Shown: piece after piece, positions 35,438-45,359 of the stretch
How the letters are laid out: each line of letters begins with the position of its first letter
How positions within the stretch are numbered: the stretch's first letter is position 1
Assembly (NCBI GenBank): GCA_964058845.1
Contig: CAXKVR010000026.1
Location: 124,001 to 188,000 of the forward strand
Source of the DNA: Carex sylvatica
Taxonomy: Eukaryota > Streptophyta > Magnoliopsida > Poales > Cyperaceae
Reading direction: 5' to 3'
Length of the DNA stretch: 64,000 nt
The notes under the pieces: generated by a model
Database searches by the model: none
Told to the model about the DNA's origin: nothing
The model's input: only the letters and a program-made list of their open reading frames with translations
Made by a program: the position numbers and the translations under genes

Positions 35438-35949
35438 GTTTGTTGAATTTGGGGCACCACTAATTGCTCTAAAAATAGAAAATAATAGCAATTAAAAGTA
35501 AATAGAAGAGTTTAGAGAAATTTGACACGCGAGATGATAACAGAGTTCGACAAAACAAAGGCCTACGTCTCTGGGGATTCGCAACCTCTTTTAGGTGCGC
35601 CTTTCTATTACCCAATACGAAAGGATTACAACTTGTGAACCGTTGAGCTCTTACAATCCAAGCGGAAAGTCAACTAGAAACGAGATCCGGCGAGCCCTTA
35701 CAACCAAGGGAAGTCACACGGCCTCCTAGAGATGAGAACGAGGTCTCTAAGTTTAAGCTACTCAAGAGAAACACTCAATAGATCACTTTAATCTAATCTA
35801 ACTTGAGATTAGTGAAGTGAGTTTGAGGTTGTTTGAGGGATTTTAAAGTTTTAAGCTCTCACAACAATAGAGTAACTAAAGCTATCAGATAATCGCGTTT
35901 TAGAAGTTTAGGATTGGCTAGGATACTTTGGGAAGAAAGCTCAAAGCCC

Positions 35950-35959
35950 TATTTATAGA
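35950..35959 (-). promoter_or_regulatory. Probable TATA box of the copia LTR
   Basis: CTATAAATAG on the minus strand, about 510 bases before the LTR end and just downstream (in transcription sense) of the AACGTT array, is the best promoter candidate. Confidence 0.65.
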
Positions 35960-35988
35960 AACAACTCAAAAATGAGCTAAGTGAACTA

Positions 35989-36640
35989 AAACGTTACCAA
36001 CGTTTTCTAAAACGTTACAATGTTTTAGTTTAAAATGCGATTTAGAGTTTTAATTTTCTGACAGCTCAGCTAATCGATCAAAATATTACCAACAATTGTG
36101 TAACGTTTTGCACTGAGTCAAAATTGATCAAAAACAGGAATTTCTAAAGCTCAGAATTAATTAAATCGTTACAACGTTTTAATTAAGTAAATCGTTACAA
36201 CGTTTTAATTAAGTAAATCGTTGTAACTATTTGACAAACGTTACAACGTTTGATTTTGAATTCTGAGACAGCTGTGCTTAAAGCTCTGACACTCTTGAAA
36301 CGTTACAACGGTTGTAAAACGTTGCAACGTTTCAAGTAGAATCTAGATAGCTGTGCTTAGCAGTTCTGACATTCTCTAAAACGTTACAATGGTTGTAAAA
36401 TATTGTAACGTTTCAGATTGATTCTACACAGTTGTATTTCAGCTTTTCTGACAAACTAAAACGTTGTAACATTTTGTGAAACCGTTACAACGTTTTAAGT
36501 TATTTCTACACAGGTGTATTTCAGCTGTTCTGACAACTTAAAACGTTACAACGTTTTAAGTTGTTTTCTGAGTTTGATCAATTATTTTTTTAGCGTTTCT
36601 GACAGCCTAAAACGTTACAACGTTTTATAAACGTTACCAA
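35989..36640 (-). repeat. AACGTT repeat array in the copia LTR
   Basis: Roughly twenty AACGTT hexamers occur, often as AAAACGTTACAACGTTTT (two hexamers 8 bp apart), recurring about every 60-90 bp and separated by phrases with TTCTGACA and CAGCT. It lies directly upstream of the TATA box, where an enhancer would be. Confidence 0.88.
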
Positions 36641-36873
36641 CATTTTATCCCTGTTTAAGCAACCTCAAACTTACTTTACCAAGCTTCTGATTTTACAATT
36701 CGAATTCTTGATAAGTGTCTTTATGATTTCTTCAGTCCAAGTATTCCATTATGCAATTCTATTTGACTTGAACCTACATATTTTTCAAAACTAAAAGAAA
36801 TTGTAAAATTTAATAATTGTATGTTTTTGCAAATTAGTCAAATAGACGAAAAAGATTATTGCTACAACCAACA

Positions 36874-37012
36874 ACTCTATACTTTTCCGTCCAAAATGCT
36901 AGCGGAATATGCTCATTATGTTAGTATTTTGGATGTAATAAGTATAGTTTGTTAATATTTTTTGATAGAATGAGAATATTCCGTTAAGATTTTGAATGTA
37001 AAAGTATAGAGT
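36874..37012. mobile_element. Small MITE abutting the copia LTR
   Basis: Perfect 13-bp terminal inverted repeats ACTCTATACTTTT (left) and AAAAGTATAGAGT (right) extend imperfectly inward (GCGGAATATGCTCATT against AATGAGAATATTCCGTT). The left end touches the first base of the LTR with no gap. No TSD was recognised. Confidence 0.7.
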
Positions 37013-37014
37013 GA

Positions 37015-37650
37015 TTTAATTGGAACAAATAACAGATTTTAGTGACTAGAAAATGACAAATCAAACTTGAATAACTAATTTGTGATAAATGATAAAGTTT
37101 AATAACCTCTATCAAAATTTACTCTGATAACAAAGATAATATTTTTTTATATAAAAACTCAGATATTAAAAATCAGAATATAAAATCTCTCGTAAATATT
37201 TAAATCACTTGAGTGATTTGACTCAATTTACTCGTAAAACTTTTGTTACTGCGAAAATATTGAGGTGATGAAAAAAATCAACGGTATAAAAACTTTCGTG
37301 TTGGTTGATGTCTTGTCTTGTCTTAAGACGAGCTCAATTTCTTTGGTTTTACTGTGATATTTAAAGAGGTGAGATCATATTTGCAATCTAAATTAATATA
37401 AAATTATATCATATTTTAAAAACTAGAGCACTGTCCTGCCTCGTTTTTTTTCTTTCCAACTCTACAGCCGTTGATATGGCCAAATTTCGCAATATCTGTG
37501 TATATAAAAATGGTACATTAAAAAAAAAAAGATGCAGGCAAGCTTAAAAATTCATATTTCCTTTATTATAACAATTTTTTCTTTTATATGAGTTTCAAAC
37601 TTATAATCACCCACAGAGACAGAAGCAAAATTTTAATATATGAGGGTCAA
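37015..37650. other. No feature recognised
   Basis: AT-rich non-coding sequence. Confidence 0.4.
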
Positions 37651-37661
37651 TATACATAAAG

Positions 37662-38070
37662 GAGTTTGGCTAATATAACATCAGTGTCATTTCTGCTTAT
37701 ATAACACCACCTCTAAAATCTATCAAATTGACTTCGAACAACTAATCCAAACCGTTCAAACCGATTTACATTATAAGTAATGTGTTTACATATAATTTTT
37801 TTTATATTTTCGAGTTATTTTAGTATGAAATCAAGCGGTCAAAAGTATGAGTTTTTAAGTTAATTTTAATACATTAATTTTTCAATATTTTGACCGCTTG
37901 ATTTGATACTAAAATAACTCGAAACTATAAAAAAAATTATATGTAAACGCATCACTCATAATGTAAATCGGTTTGAACGGTTTGGATTAATCGTTCGAAG
38001 TCGATTTGATAGATTTTAGAGTTGGTGTTATATAAGCTGAAATGGCACTGATGTTATATTAGCCAAACTG
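37662..38070. mobile_element. Foldback MULE-type MITE with 9-bp TSD
   Basis: The ends GAGTTTGGCTAATATAACAT and, reverse-complemented, CAGTTTGGCTAATATAACAT match, and most of the element folds back (TTTGACCGCTTGATTT against AAATCAAGCGGTCAAA at the centre). The 9-mer TACATAAAG flanks both sides (37653-37661, 38071-38079). A second copy of the same family is at 49010-49411. Confidence 0.88.
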
Positions 38071-38079
38071 TACATAAAG

Positions 38080-38560
38080 ATATGTAGAACTCAATTTTTT
38101 TTCTTTTTAAAAAAAACATGAAGATCAAGTTTACAAATTAACTAAATGGGGATCAAATATAGTATTTATATAGTAATTTTATTTTTGATATTACAATCTA
38201 TAATTCATATTTAAAAGTTTTTTTTTAATCTTAAATGGAAGTTAATTGATTCACATTTGACAAAGGTAAATCCGTCACTAATCTCTCATATTAAAAATTA
38301 TGTGTGTTTGCAATTAGAACAAAGATTTATTCTTAATAAAGTATATATTATATTTACATGTTTTATTTATTGTTTGAAAATTGGATTTTAGCACTTACCT
38401 CTGATGCAGCATATGCATTTCATTGGATGATTTGTCTTTTTGTTTGTTTAAACGGTTGTTTATTTTTCCTTCGTTAATAAATCGACTCAAATTTGCAAAA
38501 AAGAAAAGAAAATAATATATATATATTGTTCAAACGACTATAACATAGAACTTTATATAG
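38080..38560. other. No feature recognised
   Basis: AT-rich non-coding sequence. Confidence 0.4.
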
Positions 38561-38566
38561 TGATAC

Positions 38567-38608
38567 TTCCAAGTTCCAAGTTCCAAGTTCAAGGTTCCAA
38601 GTTCCAAA
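38567..38608 (+). repeat. (TTCCAAG)n minisatellite
   Basis: The 7-bp unit TTCCAAG repeats about six times with one variant unit (TTCAAGG). Confidence 0.9.
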
Positions 38609-38794
38609 ACCTGACAAGCGGCACTTGGTGCATCACTGTTCCAGGTGAAAATATTTTCTCTTCTTTTGAATTATTTTTGTTTAGAAAGGTGGAATGCGGC
38701 GAGATTTTTATTTTTATCTATTTTTAAATATATTTTAATAAAAATAACCAGTGTCTCTGAAAATAATTTTAAAAATGCTCAAATCGTAGATTTT

Positions 38795-38935
38795 TTTCAC
38801 AGTTCTAAATTTTTATTCAGAACTGTGAAAAAATTTTACGGCTCTAAATTTTTATTCAGAACTGTAAATTTTTTCCACGGTCCTGAATTTTTATTCATAA
38901 CTGTTGAAAAAATTCATGGCCCTGATTTTTTTTTT
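38795..38935 (+). repeat. Three-copy repeat of about 40 bp with internal hairpins
   Basis: The phrase CT(A/G)AATTTTTATTCAGAACTGT occurs three times (about 38804, 38844 and 38883), separated by GAAAAAATTTTACGG-type links. Each link can pair with its neighbour (CACAGTT/AACTGTG). A related phrase (GTGAAAAATTTCCACGGCT) appears near 50766. Confidence 0.75.
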
Positions 38936-39082
38936 TTGCTTTTTTTTTGCACTATAAATAGAATTTGAAGAAATAAAATATCTATGGTTTGATTTTTTTT
39001 ATGTATATATAATCTAATATATGTATGTATATATAATATATGTGTATCTAATATAATATAATGTATGTATGTATATATATAT

Positions 39083-39505
39083 GAGGTTGGCTACTATGCT
39101 TATATAAGCATATCCCCACATATGCTTATAACTCATTTTTGTGCTTCTAATGTCCAAATGGTCGATCTGAACCGTTCATCTTGTTCTCCATATTAATATG
39201 TGCTTGGAGACCAAATTTTATATTTTTCTGAATTTTTTTACTATTTATTAAGCCACTTTGAAAATTATTAATCTAACGGTGGCTGCTGATTTTACTGTTT
39301 TGTGCAGCCACCGTTGGATCAGCGATTTTGAAAATTGCTTAATAAATAGTAAAAAAAACTCAGAAAAATATAAAATTTAGTCTCCAAGCACATTTCAATA
39401 TAGAGATCACATCTAACGGTTCAGATCGACCATTTGGACATTGGAAACACAAAAATGAGTTATAAGCATATGTGGGGATATGCTTATATAAGCATAGTAG
39501 CCAAC

Positions 39506-39508
<3 letters not shown>
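39083..39508. mobile_element. Shared-core hairpin MITE, copy 3
   Basis: The outer ends GAGGTTGGCTACTATGCTTA and their inverted match (TAGTAGCCAACCTC) enclose the family core. Almost the entire 426 bp is one hairpin, with GGTGGCTGC/GCAGCCACC near the centre. It is flanked by (TATG)n/(TA)n on the left and (TA)n(GA)n on the right. Confidence 0.92.

Positions 39509-39564
<56 letters not shown>
39509..39564 (+). repeat. (TA)n then (GA)n microsatellite
   Basis: TA units are followed by GA units between hairpin copies 3 and 4. Confidence 0.95.
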
Positions 39565-39567
<3 letters not shown>

Positions 39568-39980
39568 TACGGCTACCATACATTGCAATGCATAGGCACC
39601 TCTGTGCATTGGACTATAAACCACGGATTCAAAGTCCAAATAACCGATCCAAACCGTTCATCTTGTTCTCCATATTAATATGTGCTTGGAGACCAAATTT
39701 TATATTTTTTGGAATTTGTTTACTATTTATTAAGTCACTTTGAAAATCACTGATCCAACGGTGCCTTTTGATTTTACTGTAACCGTTGGATCAGCGATTT
39801 TCAATGTGGCTTAATAAATAGTAAACAAATTCCAAAAAATGTAAAATTTGGTCTCCAAGCACATATTAATATGGAGAACAAGATGAACGGTTTGGATCGG
39901 TCATTTGAGCTTTGAATATGATGATTTATAGTCCAATGCACAGAGGTGCCTATGCATTGCAATGTATGGTAGACTTACTC
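39565..39980. mobile_element. Shared-core hairpin MITE, copy 4
   Basis: The family core with a third kind of outer end: CTACCATACATTGCAATGCA...AGAGGTGCC in inverted pairs. Ends are GAGTACGGCTACC (left) and GAGTAAGTCTACC (right, reverse-complemented). It is flanked by (GA)n and (TA)n. Confidence 0.92.
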
Positions 39981-40009
39981 ATATATATATATATATATAT
40001 ATAAATATA
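39981..40009 (+). repeat. (TA)n microsatellite
   Basis: About eleven TA units plus AATATA, between hairpin copies 4 and 5. Confidence 0.95.
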
Positions 40010-40434
40010 GAGGTTGGCTACTATGCTTATATAAGCATATCCCCACATATGCTTATAACTCATTTTTGTGTTTCCAATGTTCAAATGGTCGATCTGAACC
40101 GTTCATCTTGTTCTCCATATTAATATGTGCTTGGAAACTAAATTTTACATTTTTATGAATTTTTTTACTATTTATTAAGCCACTTTGAAAATTATTAATC
40201 CAACGGTGGCTGCTGATTTTACTGTTTTGTGCAGCCACCGTTGGATCAGCGATTTTCAAAGTGGCTTAATAAATAGTAAAAAAATTCATAAAAATGTAAA
40301 ATTTAGTTTCCAAGCACATATTAATATGGAGAACAAGATGAACGGTTCAGATCGACCATTTGAACATTGGAAACACAAAAATGAGTTATAAGCATATGTG
40401 GGGATATGCTTATATAAGCATAGTAGCCAACCTC
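40010..40434. mobile_element. Shared-core hairpin MITE, copy 5
   Basis: A near-identical sister of copy 3 (same GAGGTTGGCTACTATGC ends). Its arms are close to perfectly complementary over about 190 bp, so the same peptide-like frame can be read on both strands. It is followed by (TA)n to about 40461. Confidence 0.93.
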
Positions 40435-40461
40435 TATAAATATATATATATATATATATAA

Positions 40462-40845
40462 ATATCAAATTTGACCTCTGCTGGTAAATTAGTAAGTTTG
40501 TACTAATACAGGGTCCAAACTGATTACACAACATTTAAAAATACACAGAATTGATACAAATTTCAATTTATTTGAATTTTTCTACAGTTAGTTTTGAATT
40601 TTCAAAGTTCAGCTTTGAAAAAAACTTTAAATATCCATAACTTTGGCTAGGAAAGTCGGATTTGCACATATGACCACTTTTCGGAAAGGGGGGACGAGAT
40701 GGATCCAAATTTTGCCCCGAGGAACCTCTAGGCATCGTGAGAGGCATTCAGAGCATTAGAATTTCAATAAAACGTCGTTTAGTACCTCAAAAATTCAGTT
40801 TAAGTTTTCGTTCCACGGTAGATATACAACGATCAGTATTTTAAA
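40462..40845. other. Non-coding stretch, possibly of retroelement origin
   Basis: The stretch around 40620-40780 is less AT-rich than its surroundings but has no ORF or family motif I can name. Confidence 0.3.
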
Positions 40846-40849
40846 GTTT

Positions 40850-41095
40850 TTAAATTCCAAACAGTCGATCCAAACCATTCAAAATAATGAGTATGTTAAA
40901 ATGTGCTTGCATATCAAATTTTACATTTTTTGAAATTTGTTTACTATTTATTAAGTATTTAACAAAATCGCTATATTCAGACCATTGAATTTTGTATTCA
41001 TCTTAATAAATAGTAAAAAAATTCCAAAAAATATAAAATTTGATTAGCAAGCACATTTTAACATATCCATCATGTTGAACATTTATATTATATAT
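40850..41095. repeat. Diverged shared-core hairpin MITE
   Basis: Inverted arms with AAACAGTCGATCCAAAC, TTAAAATGTGCTTGC and the core words AAATTTTACATTTTTT and ACTATTTATTAAG. It is of the same subtype as 8297-8573. Confidence 0.7.
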
Positions 41096-41108
41096 ACATA
41101 TACATAGA

Positions 41109-41345
41109 GAGTGACTAATATGCTTTCGGAAGCATATGGACCGAAGTGCTTACGGTCCAAATTTGAAATTTCAAAACTAAAAAAGTCGATCGGAACTGTT
41201 CATCTTGTTCTCCATATTAATATGTTCTTGGAGACCAAATTTTATATTTTTCTGAATTTGTTTACTATTTATTAAGCCTCTTTGAAAATCGTTGATCCAA
41301 CGGTGACTTAACCAACCAGTAAAACCGTTGGATCAACGATATCCA
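41109..41345. mobile_element. Shared-core hairpin MITE, half copy
   Basis: Starts GAGTGACTAATATGC like copy 1 and runs through the core to GATCCAACGGTGAC/ACCGTTGGATC, then stops. The right arm is missing and is replaced by A-rich sequence with repeats of GATATCCAAATT. Confidence 0.8.
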
Positions 41346-41608
41346 AATTCCAAACTGTAAAAAAATTAAAAATAAAAAAAATAAAAAATTGTAAAAAACG
41401 ATATCCAAATTGTAAAAAAATAAAAAAATTGAAATATATAGCTGCTCTTGATTTCTCATCATCCAAATTCCAAACGCATTTAAGTAGCCAACGGCAAATT
41501 GAGGGAAAAAAAAAGAAGGAAAAATGGAAGAAGAAACTAGAAACCATTGGATTCTCTCAGTCCCACTTACTTTTTATTTATTTTTTATTTATTGAAGTTC
41601 AGTCAGGC

Positions 41609-42581
41609 GAATTTTTTTCATAAATCATAATTAATAAATTAAAAATTAGAAAACTATAAGGACCGAATAGTCCGTTCGGTCTTCAAAAATTAAAATTTCC
41701 TTTTTTCCATACCGGACAGATCATTCGGTCTCAAATTTTTTTTTAATTTTTTTTAGAATTCTTTTTCCATCTGCGGCCATAGAAGATCATTTCCTGCGTT
41801 TTTTTTGCTCGGTCTCTCTGTTTATTTAATTTTTTTAACCCGATTTCTCTTCTCCCTTTTCTGCGTTGCACTTCTCTATTTTTTTTCTTCCTTCATTCTT
41901 CCTCTTACTTTCTTCCTCATTCAATTTTTTTTTGAACTCTCAAAGCTTATGTAATTTATATTATAATTATATAGGTTTGTATAATTTTAAAATGAGAATA
42001 AGAAGAGTTTCAGATCTACAAGTTTTGTTAGGTATGTATTAATTCTTTTATTTTTGAGAAGAAGAAATCAATCGTCTGTTGGAGGAAGGAGGATGATGGA
42101 TATTTATATTAAAAAAAAAACATGGAGACCGAATTCCTAATTCGATCTCCAATTAAAATTGTCGGGCCAATAATAACACTTGTTCAGTCAAACTACTAAT
42201 AATTATTTCTTTAGAAAAATTAAAAAGTTTACTTTATCTTTACGTTGAAATTATTTCTTTATTCAAAAAAAATGAATGAGAAAGAATAAAGGAAGAAAAA
42301 AAATAGAAAAGTGCGACGCAGAAAAGGAGAAGAGGAGTCGGTTTAAAAAATTAAATAAATAGAGAGACCGAGCAAAAAAAATGAAGAAAGAGATTTTTTG
42401 TGGTCGCAGATAGAAATTTTTTTTTTAAGAAAGACTTTAAAAAAAAAAAAAAAAAAACCTTCCGTCCGATCTGAAAAAAAAGAGCATTTTGGAGTCCGTT
42501 CCTTGTGGTTTTTAAAAAATAAAATAATTATATTGATTTTCTAATTTTTAATTTATTAATTATGGTTTATGATAAAAATTC
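41609..42581. mobile_element. Non-autonomous MULE, 973 bp, 9-bp TSD
   Basis: The ends GAATTTTTTTCATAAATCAT and, reverse-complemented, GAATTTTTATCATAAACCAT begin terminal inverted repeats that continue far inward (TTAATAAATTAAAAATTAGA on both sides; AGAGAGACCGAGC and GCGACGCAGAAAAG have partners on the left). The 9-mer CAGTCAGGC flanks both ends (41600-41608, 42582-42590). No transposase ORF. Confidence 0.88.
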
Positions 42582-42594
42582 CAGTCAGGCAGTC

Positions 42595-43044
42595 TCACTT
42601 ACGTGTCAGCTAAGAGAACCACTAAAGTTCTCTGCCATCGAGGTCAAAACCCTAGAAAAAATAAAGTTCTCAGTCTTCAACAGAAAGGACCAAGGCAAAA
42701 GTTGCAAAGATGTCCCTACTGGGCTACTGGCTACTATTTCTTTTCTTAGAAGCACAATCAGTTAGTGACTTTTCATTTTTATTTCTTAAGAAAATATGGG
42801 GCCTGGGGGTATGGCCTTCAATTTTTATTGACATGACATCAGAGTTCAGACATGTTGGTTATTTACTAGTTTTGTAAAAAAAGAAAAATAGGAACAAATA
42901 AAAAAAAAAGGAATAATTACAAATGTGAATCAGTGAAACAATTGTTTGTTTTCTCTTAAGTGTTTTTTAAAGTTCTGATTATTAGCCATACTAATTAGCA
43001 ACTCTGAATAACTTATGAATTCCTGTATCCTCAACTTATAAACT
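42595..43044. other. No feature recognised
   Basis: AT-rich, with a GC-richer patch at about 42595-42730 whose 67-codon open frame has no recognisable family. Confidence 0.35.
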
Positions 43045-43054
43045 AATTTAAAGT

Positions 43055-43167
43055 GAAAAAGATCGGCTGTTATTCCATTGGAATAACATGACCTTGTTAT
43101 TCTAATCACAGCTGTTCAGATTTTTCCGTGCACACTTATTCCAATTACAACCGATTTTTTTTTTTCC
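43055..43167. mobile_element. Tiny MITE, 113 bp, with 9-10 bp TSD
   Basis: Imperfect inverted ends (GAAAAAGATCGGCTGT against GGAAAAAAAAAAATCGGTTGT) enclose a palindromic centre. The 10-mer AATTTAAAGT flanks both sides (43045-43054, 43168-43177). Confidence 0.65.
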
Positions 43168-43179
43168 AATTTAAAGTAT

Positions 43180-43835
43180 ATGCAATAATACCTCTTACCT
43201 CTAAAGCAAAAAATTCTTGTCTCAAGAAAAAAAAGGTATCACAAAAATTGTCTGATTAAGGAATCATTTATTTTTAAAAAATATAGTTTTTTCCCATCAT
43301 TTGTTTTATTAGCAAAAGAAGATTAGGCCACTTAATGATAAGTGGCAAGTGGGGCCATTGCACTAATTGCTATCCGAAGGAAACAAAAAATAATATTTAG
43401 GCTAACCTCCTTTTTGTTGCTTACCACATATTATGATTTCTCAGTGGACCCCACACAACACATCCAGCCTTAGAAATCAAGCAAAGTTGATAATCCTAAT
43501 TATTTATTCCATATTTCCATACAAAGGAATTAAATTAGAAATAAGATAGAAATGTGAATCATCCAAAAAGGATCTATAAGAGTTCCATGAACCGAAGGAA
43601 ATTTTGGACAATTAACTGGACCGCCAAATCCTTTATTGATTGACACGTGTCATGTCACTGTTATTTAATAAGCTGTCCAGTGAACTGTTGCCACGTAATA
43701 TACTGACAATCGCTATTTTTTATGCCCGTTTATTTGCTGTTATTTGTTTTGCTAGATGAACTTCTAACCTCAAATGAAATTTCTTGTCGTTTTATAACAA
43801 TCTAGGAAATTAAATGCAAATTTCAAAGTCAGATA
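43180..43835. other. No feature recognised
   Basis: AT-rich non-coding sequence. ACACGTGTCA near 43641 is a G-box-like word without a gene beside it. Confidence 0.35.
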
Positions 43836-43839
43836 TGAT

Positions 43840-45110
43840 TATGCTCACTACTTGCCAAACTTGCAAAGTATATGTACTTGTGTAATTACATGATTATTAC
43901 GAGGACTACTCGTATTAAAATTATTAAAAACTTAATACTAATGATCTAGTTCATTTCTTGGTAGCACCCAGATCAGAGAGCAACAAAGTTTGACAATTAA
44001 TGGAATAATTTTATTTTAATTCAATGCGATAACAAAAAATTAAAACGTTTGAGGCATAATAGGTTTTTCCTTTTTCCTTTTTTTTTTTTTTAAGAATTGA
44101 TGCATAATAGGTCAACTTAATTGCTCCTCAATTATACGCATTTGAAAATCTTTTTCTCAATTATTTATGCGGACAAATTGTTCTTGAACTCGAAGTAAAT
44201 AAGTAGAATAACTCGAAGTAAATAAGTAGAATAAAACAAGCCCAAACTCGGGTTGTATTTATTTAGGAACAACTCAACCTTGGGCTTAAATATTTTTGCA
44301 AGCCTGCTGTTTTTTTTTTCCTCAAATTGTTAATCAATTTTGATGCACAGGTTAAAACTTAATAACTTTAAATGACTCTATAAATCTAAGTCATCCGTGC
44401 AAATTTTAACACAGATTAATTGGACGGTTTACAACGGACTTTGAATGAGATTTTAGCTAAAGCTCTTTGGATAAAAATTCCACCCATTGACAAATAATTT
44501 AAATTTTATTCGCTTATCCATCTTAGAAATTTGATATCTAGGACGTATGATTTTTTTTTTTGAAAGATAAAAGCAATAGAAAATTAATTACATTAATACA
44601 ATGTTTTTGAAATTAACTTTAAATTAATTTTAGTTTGAGAAATAAAAAGTGACTTAAATTATTTTGTCTCAAATTGCAAGTAGAAGTGCATTTGTCATGA
44701 CAGAGAGAGCTACTATTAAAGTATGATGATTGTTGTTGTTAAAAATTAAGAGCAGTTTGAAATCAGTAACGCATGACACAATAATGAAGTGCATACAACA
44801 TGAGTGAGCCGACTCATTTTCTCTTTACCTGTCCTATAAATAAAGACCACTTTCTCTATAAAAAAGGCCTACAGAATTAGTATACTGATTGATTTTCTTT
44901 TAGGTATGCCTATATATTCTCTTTTGGTAATATTAGAACTATTGAGTAGATTAACTGATTGAGAATTCTCTAGCAAGCAATAAGAAAAATCACAGATGCC
45001 ACAAAAAAAAATTATAATCATGCTTAATTTTGAAATAGTAAAATATTGGAGAAAACTCATTAAAATTAGTATGAGATATATTTTTATCAATAATATTTAA
45101 CATAATTATA
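43840..45110 (+). repeat. Segmental duplication, copy A
   Basis: Diverged direct copy of 48120-51190 (copy B) and, in part, 55450-55770 (copy C). Shared landmarks in order: GCCAAACTTGCAAA...TGTAATTACATGATTATTAC, AGAATAAAACAAGCCCAAA, AATATTTTTGCAAGCCT, TGCATTTGTCATGACA, AAATAAAGACCACTTTCT and GGAGAAAACTCA. A 23-bp tandem repeat (ACTCGAAGTAAATAAGTAGA) lies at about 44188-44233. No coding content was recognised. Confidence 0.75.
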
Positions 45111-45359
45111 TAAATATATCAAGAATACTATTATAAAAAAAAAAAAAAAAAGGTTCCAAGTATCTATTGATTCAAACAAAAGCTCAACCATGGATTCAAT
45201 AGATCTTCACTAATCAAAAGAATACTTCAATCTCAATCATTTATTACTAATTTTGATTTTATGTATCTGTTTTATGCTGTCAAATGTGTAGAAATCTACA
45301 TTTAGTTAGAGATGTACTCGGCACATGAAAAAACACAGGAAAATATTTCATTTAAAACA

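Larger units (their letters stand above)
26588..36873 (-). mobile_element. Decayed Ty1/copia (SIRE-type) LTR retrotransposon with a third ORF, lacking its 3' LTR
   Basis: In transcription order (right to left): LTR 36873-35441, primer-binding site 35437-35426, gag, a second zinc knuckle, protease, integrase, reverse transcriptase, RNase H (to 29722), a non-coding spacer with AACGTT repeats (about 29640-29105), a third ORF (28715-27393), several AAAAGGGGGAGA-type purine tracts (26760-26602), and then only the first 14 bases of the 3' LTR. Integrase before reverse transcriptase defines copia. The long LTR, the G-rich tracts, the extra zinc knuckle and the ORF after pol fit the SIRE lineage. Stops, frameshifts, a deletion and a duplication make it non-coding today. 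Confidence 0.88.
35441..36873 (-). repeat. 5' LTR of the copia element (1433 bp)
   Basis: It begins TGTTGGTTGTAGCA at 36873 and ends TTCAACA at 35441, so the ends carry the TGTTG/CAACA inverted repeat. It contains an AACGTT array (36640-35989), a TATA box (35959-35950) and, beyond it, a probable R-U5 region. The left-hand LTR is missing, so no LTR-LTR age can be estimated. Confidence 0.88.

Noticed and set aside
40053..40391. Two peptides with matching C-terminal halves on opposite strands in a hairpin MITE
   Set aside because: Same mirror effect, from the near-perfect hairpin at 40010-40434.
23631..40461. CRISPR-like or satellite array from the repeated hairpins
   Set aside because: The repeats are 375-425 bp inverted-repeat transposons in a plant genome with variable spacing; nothing resembles a CRISPR array.
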